64,000 bases of DNA, taken from positions 60,496,946-60,560,945 of the forward strand of contig OZ023266.1 of NCBI GenBank assembly GCA_964006375.1. Reading direction: 5' to 3'. Shown piece by piece: positions 55,667 to 64,000 of the stretch (positions are counted from its first letter, which is position 1; every line of letters begins with the position of its first letter). Both the position numbers and the translations under genes were made by a program. The DNA comes from Tillus elongatus (Eukaryota; Arthropoda; Insecta; Coleoptera; Cleridae). Below the pieces are notes generated by a model. The model did no database searches. It saw only the letters and a list, made by a program, of their open reading frames with translations, and was not told the DNA's origin.

Positions 55667-55875
55667 CTGTACTTCAAGACCAGATTTTGCTTTCTAAAGT
55701 ACAAATACAGGGAAAGAAGAAACTTGAAGTGGAACTCGACATGTACTTTATAGAAGGAAATAAGCAAAAGAAAATGATTAGCAATTTAGAACGAGAGAGA
55801 GATAGACTAAGCGAAGAGCAGCTTAACTTAAAGAAGAAAATAGAGGAATCTTTAGATGAAATTAAGTTAAAGAAG
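55667..55875 (+). CDS. CFAP58: CFAP58 exon 6 (residues 413-482)
   Basis: Acceptor TTTAAAAATTTCAG; two bases complete the Ala codon split with exon 5. Codes VLQDQILLSKVQIQGKKKLE, VELDMYFIEGNKQKKMISNL, ERERDRLSEEQLNLKKKIEE and SLDEIKLKK. LERERDRLSEE corresponds to vertebrate LEKERDRYINE. The donor is AAG|GTAGGT (phase 0). Confidence 0.9.
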
Positions 55876-55979
55876 GTAGGTTCTGCATATAAGATAAAGT
55901 TGCATAATACATTTAAGCAACAGGGTTTTAGTCCATCAAAATAAATAGCCTTCCAATTTATCTAATTTATATATTGCAG

Positions 55980-56251
55980 ACTCAAATATACGACTTGAAG
56001 AAGAGTCTTGCTGAACAGACCGTTCAAATCAGAATGCAACAGAATGTGTTTGAATCCTTGAGGGCGGAGAAAAACGCTGTGCAAAAACTTCTACAGGAAT
56101 CTAACGCAGAATGCAGTGAATTGAAAAAGAAACTCAAGATAACCAGTCACCAGGCGGAACAATTAAAAGAAGATATCGCGATGAAAGAACAACTCCTGGT
56201 GAAGGAGGAGAATATTCTTAGAAAAGTTATGAAGGAAAAGGAGAACTTAAG
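55980..56251 (+). CDS. CFAP58: CFAP58 exon 7 (residues 483-572), last exon in the window
   Basis: Intron 6 is 104 bp (acceptor TATATATTGCAG). The product TQIYDLKKSLAEQTVQIRMQ, QNVFESLRAEKNAVQKLLQE, SNAECSELKKKLKITSHQAE, QLKEDIAMKEQLLVKEE is the best-conserved part of the protein: IYDLKK...QQNxxExxRxxxNxxxxxLxE...MKRKLKIxxHQxxQLKEEI in vertebrates. Donor TTAAG|GTAAGA, phase 2. Vertebrate CFAP58 has about 870 residues, so roughly 300 more must lie past 64000. Confidence 0.92.
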
Positions 56252-57367
56252 GTAAGAATTTTTCGTTTGCGTGGTGTCACATATTTTAACATGGAAAGCT
56301 TGTCTGTCCACAGAGGTTTGATTGTTCTTTTATTATTATTAGTATTACTATTGTTTGTTTGTAAAGTGTAATGGGGAATCCTAATATGGTAGTAGAAGAA
56401 CAAATAGAGAAAAACACTATATTCTCCTGAGGACGCTCACAAAACGGGCGAACATCAAGTTCTAATTTTAGATCACACTGTAGTTTACCCGAGAGCAGTG
56501 TTCTATTAGTGTGTTTATTGGAAGAACAAAAAAATCTACGCAACGTACATTAAGGCCGGTGAAGATATGAAAAACACGTCAGATGATAAGTTTATAACCA
56601 TACATACGTACATATGTACATCAAGACAACGTACAGACGGGCAGAGAGAGAGATCCAATAATTTTAAATATTGGTTAAAGACATAAGTCTGGCGATGCAT
56701 AACCGGGTAGGTAAGGACAACCACATGAAAAATTTATGTTTTATTTTATTACTGAAACCTACACTAATGTGAACACTAATCTATCAATTCAAAAATTAGG
56801 TACCGCTATGGTAAAAGTAAGACAAAACGAAACAAAAACATCGCCATATTGTAATTTAAGGTTCTGCCCCTACCGATGACCAAAACCGTATGGAGAACGG
56901 GGCAGAATCGGGCACTCCATATCATTATTTCAATTCATACTCTTCACAATTTAAATCGTCCAAATTTTCTTCTTGACATCCTGTGGATCCTTGATGTGCC
57001 CAATCAATGCATTTCACCAAACCATCGGTTAGATTAGTTTTTGAATATTGTTACCTGCAGTAAATGCAGAGCATGTCCTTGTCATCTTTGGAATGTTCAG
57101 CCTCTTTTTCTTCTGAACTGTTAGTTTTGCAGATTTCTCACTCTTGCTGCTTTCTTGAACTGTAACCTTTCGTTTCACTTGTTAGATCTTTTGTAGGATT
57201 TGGGTTTGGCTCTGATGCTTTGTTCAAGCTCATTTTTTAAAAGCAAATTGATTAGACTTTCCTTTCGCTCGGCGGTTCCTAATTACTTTCCGAGCATTAC
57301 ATAGAACGACTGATATATCTTTCGGAAAAAATGCAAACGAAGAAGGTTTTGTTTCCCTACTCTAATG
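56252..57367 (+). other. CFAP58 intron 7, first part; nothing recognised
   Basis: No exon continuing the CFAP58 C-terminus was seen here. Contains AGAGAGAGAG at 56643 and no element ends that I can support. Confidence 0.55.
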
Positions 57368-57548
57368 GCCAGTTGCCCAAAGCTCGATTAAATAATTAAC
57401 GGACGGTTAGCTATTAAGGCTTCAGACGACCAATCACATTCGGGTTTTTTGCCATGACAACCAAATATTTTATAAGTGTGATGGTTGTATTAAACCTTCA
57501 TTAATTAGCCGGCCGTTAAATATTTGACCAAGCTTTGTGAAACTGGAC
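57368..57548. repeat. MITE-like element, copy 2
   Basis: Left end GGCCAGTTGCCCAAAGCTCG; right end, reverse-complemented, CCAGTTTCACAAAGCTTGG. Inner words (CGACCAATCACA, CATGACAACCAAATATTT, CCGTTAAATATTTGACC) match copy 1 at 32226-32371. Confidence 0.6.
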
Positions 57549-57928
57549 ATAAGAGTAGGCAGTTCTGAATAATTTGCATTCCAAATGACAATTCTTGGCA
57601 AAAGTCAGTATCAAGTGGAGATTTCTTTCTTGATTTTTCATCAAAATTAATCGCATAAAGGGACCAGCTTATGTGTGATGAGGTTCTTGGATTAGCCACC
57701 TGAAGTGTTGAAATTAGTGGAAGATCGGTTGTCCGCTCAGGATTTATAATTTCGGATATTTTCTTCACATTCGTGCTAGAGGGTCAAGCTACTGGAGATG
57801 AGCTGAAGTATCTACCTGGAGTGTCGGTACAATTGAAATATCATCGAGATAATTATCGCGTTCGGTGGTTTCAGCTGGAGCGAGGTCAGCTTCACTGAAT
57901 CAATTTCTGTCGAGGGGACCGGTTCTTG
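57549..57928 (+). other. no recognised feature
   Basis: Short stretch between the MITE and the Helentron-like cluster. An 87-codon minus-strand frame (57505-57768) overlaps the MITE and has no motif. Confidence 0.5.
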
Positions 57929-58043
57929 TTAGTGAATTTTCTTAAAAAAATTCACTAATGAGGAGATCGCGACTTTTGAATTTTGAAAAAATTTCTTCAA
58001 ATGAGCGCTAATTAGGCCCCCTAGAACACATATCCGGGGTCAG

Positions 58044-58100
<57 letters not shown>

Positions 58101-58116
58101 CACATATCCGGGGTCA

Positions 58117-58184
<68 letters not shown>

Positions 58185-58440
58185 CACACCGATAACTCAA
58201 AAAATAATGGGCCGATTTAGATTAAATTTGTTGAATAAATTCCTTTTGCAAATGGCTTGGATAAGTTCGTTAGCCAGGAAAATTTGCCCAGGATTTCCCG
58301 AAAAATTTTGTTTTCTTTCTAAAAAAAATTATATCTCCGGCATTAACAAAGTAAGGAAAACCAAATTTAATACGCGCGTTTATATCCTTATAGGTAAGTT
58401 ACCTACCAAAATTTAGCTATGTAGCTCCAAAGACAAAAAA
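57929..58440 (+). mobile_element. Helentron-like element H4, 5' part
   Basis: The 5' foldback TTAGTGAATTTTCTT/AAAAAAATTCACTAA (57929-57958), then GAGGAGATCGCGACTTTTG, the CATATCCGGGGTCAG block, a (TA)n tract split by a second copy of GAACACATATCCGGGGTCAG (58098-58117), then one repeat unit (GGGCCGATTTAGATTAAATT, GATTTCCCGAAAAATTTTG). The 3' hairpin is missing. Confidence 0.65.
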
Positions 58441-58734
58441 GTTATAGGCATTTAAAGAAAAATAAATTGCGGTTTTCCTCAAAACGTCAAAGTTGCGATT
58501 TAAAAGTCAAAATCGGCAACATTTAGGCAAATAACTTGAATCTAATACGGGCTATGGAAACCAAATGTCTGAAGAAGGATGTTTTACAAACCCTGAAGTC
58601 TTAGTTTCAACCGTCATTGTCCTTCATTTTACTAAAATTTTTCCAGAAAATTCATTTCAAATAGACCCTTTCTCTGATGCTTGGCAGTAGTCTTAGCTAT
58701 AGAGTTTATCGTTTAATGGTATATAATTTTTGTC

Positions 58735-59060
58735 GAATTTTCGTAAAAAATCTTTAAAGCTCAATATATCCGTCATTATGCAAGATACGAAAAAAAATTG
58801 TATACATTAATTATAGGGTGTTTTAAGCTACATCTTAAAAAAATATCTCTACAATTACAGGCTGGCCCATAAGTCGTTCGTGATTCACATTTTCTTTTTT
58901 AGTGAATTTTCAAAATCAATAAAGCTCAATATATCCGTTATTATACAAGATATGAAAAAAATTTGTATATATTAATTATAGGGTGTCTTGAGTGACATCT
59001 TTAAAAAAAATTCTACAATCACAGGCTGGCCCATAAGTCGTTGGTGATACAAATTTTCTT
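58735..59060. repeat. two direct repeats of about 165 bp
   Basis: The block AAAGCTCAATATATCCGT, TTATGCAAGATACGAAAAA, TATAGGGTGTTTTAAG and CAGGCTGGCCCATAAGTCGT occurs at 58757-58885 and again at 58920-59042. Confidence 0.75.
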
Positions 59061-59137
59061 TTTTTTATCAAACACGTCCTATGTTATTGCATTTTTGCAT
59101 TTTCCATCGAAATATAATGCATGTTTGTAAGAAAATA

Positions 59138-59462
59138 AATTCTGGATGCAGCAAGTGCGTTATGGTAGCGAATTTTGATCAAATGCTTCATATTTGAATA
59201 GCCCAATTTGCTATTAACCTATAAGGTTGACCAAGAAACGAGTTTTTCCGGGAACACTTTAAGTTTACTTTTGGAAATTTTGGAAAATTTTCACACAATA
59301 AAGTTATTTTTATGAAACAGGGCACATTGTTTTTACTATATAGGTTATACTGGTAACCAAAATTGATGCCTGCTTTCTTAAAAAGAAAACACACATATTT
59401 GCAATAAAAACATTTTAATGAAAATTCACTACCATAACGCACTTGCTGCGTCCAGAGTTTTT
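59138..59462 (+). mobile_element. Helentron-like element H5, two 3' ends in inverted orientation
   Basis: The left side carries the reverse-complemented 3' hairpin (59146-59160, ATGCAGCAAGTGCGT) and GTTATGGTAGCGAATTTT; the right side carries the forward 3' end GAAAATTCACTACCATAACG, hairpin at 59437-59451, then CCAGAGTTTTTTT. The ~260 bp between show no foldback 5' end. Confidence 0.55.
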
Positions 59463-60731
<1,269 letters not shown>

Positions 60732-60734
60732 TTT

Positions 60735-61150
60735 TTGAAGCACGATACTGCAGTTCACATGGTTGCTGCTATTTTATTTCATACTATACGGAGGAGCTCA
60801 AAAAGAAAACATTCTGCCCTTTGCCTTGGTGGTGATGTTAGAAATTTACTATCTGTTGTGGGTAAACCAGTAAATCATCAAATATTCTTCGATAATTACT
60901 TTTTGTCATAAAAACTTTTGGTTGACTTGAAGAAAACAGGTTTCTTTGCTACCGGTACTATCAGAGAAAACAACAAATATCTGTCCATTTGAAAATTCAA
61001 AATCATTTTCTAAGAAGAATCGTGGTACCTATACCACAGCGTATGAATCGGAATACAAAGTTTACATTGTTCGTTGGAATGATAACCCCATTGTGACGGT
61101 TGCCACAAATATTTTCAATGTAGATCCAAACTATCGAGTGACACGTCACA
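60735..61150 (+). pseudogene. piggyBac-type transposase fragment, second family
   Basis: Plus strand: GGDVRNLLSVVGKPVNHQIF, FDNYFLS (second catalytic D region), a stop at 60908, KLLVDLKKTGFFATGTIREN (GT(I/V)R motif), then in another frame KKNRGTYTTAYESEYKVYIV and RWNDNPIVTVATNIFNV. This is the order of the middle and end of the piggyBac catalytic domain. It differs from the transposase at the left edge of the window. Bounded by H6 and by the LINE. Confidence 0.7.
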
Positions 61151-61164
61151 ATTAGAAGAGCAGA

Positions 61165-61707
61165 AATGTATGTTACGCTAAGATTACAGACAACTGGGAG
61201 CAATATAAAACTGCTCTAACACATTATAATAAAGAGATCAGGAACGCTAAGAGGGAGTCCTGGAGGAGGTTCTGCGGGGACATTAATAATTTGCCCAGCA
61301 GTGCCAGAATCCACAGAATTCTCTCACGCGACCGTGTACAGGAACTGGGATCGATAAAACGACCAGATGGTTCCTTTACTGAATCTCGGAAAGAAACGTT
61401 AGAGCTCTTAGCACACACACACTTCCCAGATTGTCTGATTCTGAGCAACGGTGAGGTCCTACCAGCTGAGGGACGATCTAAACGCCCCCAAAGGGAGGAC
61501 TGGCTAGTTGCTCGGAGAATAGTTACAGCCTCGGCAGTGGAGTGTGCTGTGAATCATTTCCAGCCATTCAAGTCGCCAGGGGAGGATGGGGTGGTACCGA
61601 TCCTACTACAAAAGGGACTGGAGATTATCCTACCCTTCCTTATCAGGCTGTTCAGAGCCAGTCTGGCCTGGAACTATATTCCTTCCAGCTGGACGGTGGT
61701 TAGGGGG
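61165..61707 (+). pseudogene. LINE ORF2, pre-RT linker and first RT motifs
   Basis: Open frame reading WEQYKTALTHYNKEIRNAKR, ESWRRFCGDINNLPSSARIH, KRPDGSFTESRKETLELL, HFPDC and FQPFKSPGEDGVVPILLQKG, up to LAWNYIPSSWTVVR. It breaks at a run of 11 G (61697-61707), where the decayed relative reads GGTAATTGGGG; the partner sequence (VYIPKLGRNDLLPTSLRPLS) goes on in the next frame. Looks like a single slippage event in an otherwise clean copy. Confidence 0.8.
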
Positions 61708-63866
61708 GGGGGGTTTACATTCCCAAATTAGGACGTAATGACCTCCTACCTACTTCACTGAGACCTCTCAGTATTACATCATTCCTCCTGAAGGGATTGG
61801 AAAAAATACTGGACGGAGACATTAGGGGGAACATCTTACCCAAGAACCCCCTAAATACCCACCAGTATGCCTATCAAACTGGCAAATCAACTGAGTTAGC
61901 GCTCAATAACCTCGTCGAGAAGATAACACACTCTCTGGAAAATGGAGAGGTTGCGGTGGCGGCATTTCTCGACATAGAAGGAGCATTTAATAATGCATTA
62001 CCGATCTCCCTCTACGAGGCCACTATCGCTAGGGGGGTGGAACCTACCATCTGTGGCTGGATCGGAAACATGCTGCACAATCGGACCATTATAACCTCAT
62101 TACGGGGAGAGGTGGTCAGCGTTAGGGCTGCGAGAGGGTGTCCTCAGGGGGGCGTTCTATCCCCCCTGTTGTGGTCCCTCTTTGTGGACGACCTGCTGGC
62201 TATCCTCGGACTCTGGGAGGTTGAGGTCCAGGCGTATGCGGATGATCTCGTCATAATGGTTAGAGGCAAATCTGAGGAGGAACTGTCTAGTACTCTTCAA
62301 GAAGCACTAAATGTAGTCAATGATTGGTGCCGTAGGGAACAGATGTCTGTGAACCCTCGCAAAACGATCATTGTCCCGTTCACCAGAAGAAGAAGGTTGG
62401 ACAAATTAAAACCACCTAATCTTATGGGGGAAAACATTCCATTTTCGGACCAAGGAAAATATCTGGGAGTTATCCTAGATAAGAAGCTCAACTGGGACAG
62501 ACAGTTAGAAAATGTTATCCGCAGGGCTAAGATGTCCCTGTGGACCTGCCGGAGAATCTGTGGGAACAACTGGGGAACAAACCCCCAACAGATGTACTGG
62601 CTCTATGTAGTGGTTATCAGACCTATGATAACATATGGAGCCATAGTTTGGTGGCCTAAGGTACTTCGTGGTACCGCGAGGGCCAAACTGGCTCATCTAC
62701 AGAGACAAGCATGTCTGATGATAACGGGAGCGATAAGCACCGCACCATCAGTCGCTCTGGAGGTCCTCAATATTCCCCCACTTCACATATGGTTGGAGAG
62801 GGTGGCGAGGTGGACAACGTACAGATTAATACAAACGGCAGATAACATGCCGAGGGAAGTCAGTCTGAGGGGGTCCGGACTCCTTGATGACAGTGATTGT
62901 CACAGGATTCTGGGAATGGTCTCGGACTTGATGCCTACAAAAATCAGCAGAGATCTGTCTTTCAAGACCGTCCTCCCTGAAAGGGAGGACTGGGACCGGA
63001 ACCAATCGACCCTGTTGAGAGCGGACCTCTGCTGGTACTCTGACGGCTCCAAAACCAATATGGGAGTAGGAGCCGGCGCATATGGGGGCAGCACCGATGC
63101 TAGATTATCAGCTAGCCTCGGCAAGTACGCAACCATACACCAGGCAGAAGTTTATGCCACCGAGATGTGTGCAAGGGAAAGCTTAAAAGACCCATGCACA
63201 AACAAATCGATAAAGATATATGCAGATAGCCAAGCTGCAATAAAGGCTCTTGGATCCTACCGGTCCAATTCAAAGACGGTATGGAGTTGTAAATCTGCCC
63301 TTAACGAATTGGGCAGCTGTAATGAGGTGTCGCTGGTCTGGATACCGGGTCACTCGGACCATGATGGCAACGTTGCGGCAGACGCGCTTGCCAGGAGTGG
63401 TGCCCAGTGTGACTTTGTCGGACCAGAACCGGTGCTGGGAATAACATCTTGCACAGCAAAACGCACCTTAAAGACCTGGACAGATAGAAGGACAATTCAA
63501 TATTGGCAAAATCTTCCAGGATTAGCTCACTCTAAGGCCTTCATAAATGGCCTGTCTGAGTCAAGCGCTAAGAAACTTCTAGAGTTGAACAGACAACAAC
63601 TGAGTACTCTAGTCGGCCTGTATACAGGACACTGTCGCTTGCGGCATCACATGCACCGTATTGGGATCGGTCAGGAGACCGAGTGCCGGCTGTGTATGGA
63701 GAATGACGAAACAGCAGAGCACGTGCTGTGTTCCTGTCCGGCAGCGGATAGGACTAGACACCTGCTCTTTGGCAAGGTAAAGCTTGCTCCAGAGGATCTG
63801 GATCAACTTTCGCCCGCAAAGGTTATCGACATCTGTAGGAGGCTGGATTTGTTGGGCGAAATATAG
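61708..63866 (+). CDS. LINE ORF2, reverse transcriptase plus RNase H and Cys/His tail
   Basis: RT: SLRPLSITSFLLKGLEKILD, QYAYQTGKSTELALN, AAFLDIEGAFNNALPIS (motif A), RGCPQGGVLSPLLWSLFVDD (motif B), VQAYADDLVIMV (motif C) and GKYLGVILDKKLNWDRQ. RNase H: CWYSDGSKTNMGVGAGAYGG (D), HQAEVYATEM (E), IYADSQAAIKAL (D) and WIPGHSDHDGNVAADALARS (H, D), all key residues present. Tail: LVGLYTGHCRLRHHMHRIGI and ECRLCMENDETAEHVLCSCP. No stop until 63866. The frame has no ATG of its own at the break; it is the continuation of the frame at 61165. RNase H would remove the RNA template during retroposition. Confidence 0.88.
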
Positions 63867-64000
63867 ACATTAGGCGTGAGCCACAATAGACCTTATGGTC
63901 GCGGTGGAGGGACCGATATGGACCACTCACAATCTAACCTAACCTAACCTACTCTATAAAATGTCATTTCCTAGTATAATAAGTAGATGGCTGGGTTGAC
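63867..64000 (+). other. LINE 3' UTR and tail, then flank
   Basis: GTGAGCCACAATAGACCTTATGG is shared with the older copy (20860). The tail CTAACCTAACCTAACCTAC (63935-63953) is followed by unique sequence to the edge. Confidence 0.6.

Larger units (their letters stand above)
61151..63955 (+). mobile_element. RNase-H LINE (I/LOA/Jockey group), 5'-truncated
   Basis: About 2.8 kb holding the end of the pre-RT linker, RT, RNase H and terminal Cys/His domain, in two frames separated by a G-run. A shorter decayed relative lies at 18950-20938. The 3' end carries CTAACCTAACCTAACCTAC. The endonuclease and ORF1 are missing. Confidence 0.85.

Overview
This is a repeat-rich, AT-rich invertebrate nuclear segment, most likely from an insect; a beetle is a guess. 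The reasons are one intron-split animal ciliary gene, many arthropod-type transposable elements (Penelope-like elements, RNase-H-bearing LINEs, mariner, piggyBac, hAT, Ty3/Gypsy, an errantivirus-like element and a probable Helitron2/Helentron family) and long (TA)n microsatellites. There is no operon, CRISPR or other prokaryotic feature.

Host gene. Seven plus-strand exons from 18326 to 56251 encode the first 572 residues plus two bases of a coiled-coil protein that I recognise as CFAP58 (CCDC147), an axonemal protein needed for motile cilia and sperm flagella. Splice sites and phases agree across all seven exons. The last third of the protein lies beyond the window. A near-consensus RFX X-box and a TATA-like box lie just upstream of the start codon. 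The introns total about 36 kb and are almost wholly made of transposons.

Layout. 1-1699: piggyBac transposase running off the left edge, with its terminus and TTAA site. 1.9-4.0 kb: head-to-head Penelope-like (PLE) copies. 5.3-6.8 kb: LINE remains. 8.2-14.4 kb: large interrupted inverted duplication built from PLE termini, with a 2.8-kb LINE inserted inside one copy. 14.5-17.7 kb: LINE fragments, one chimeric. 18.2-18.4 kb: CFAP58 promoter and exon 1. Intron 1: foldback element, decayed LINE, a PLE cluster (21.2-25.0 kb) with a tandem duplication, and a hAT. Exon 2 at 27.2 kb. Intron 2: mariner and LINE pieces. Exons 3-4 at 31.3-31.9 kb. Intron 4: MITE, hAT with its target duplication, LINEs, foldback and mariner. 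Exon 5 at 38.6 kb. Intron 5: hAT remnant, errantivirus-like element (42.9-47.7 kb), Gypsy element with an intact single ORF (48.3-52.7 kb) and Helentron-like elements. Exons 6-7 at 55.7-56.3 kb. 56.3-64 kb: MITE, Helentron-like cluster with a 141-bp minisatellite, piggyBac fragment and a nearly complete RNase-H LINE.

Most notable are hammerhead-ribozyme-like motifs repeated in the PLE termini on both strands, a (TA)n tract carried at a fixed place in several PLE copies, and a candidate Helentron-like family with foldback 5' ends, 3' hairpins, (TA)n tracts and a minisatellite. No tRNA or rRNA gene was seen. All homology calls are by eye.
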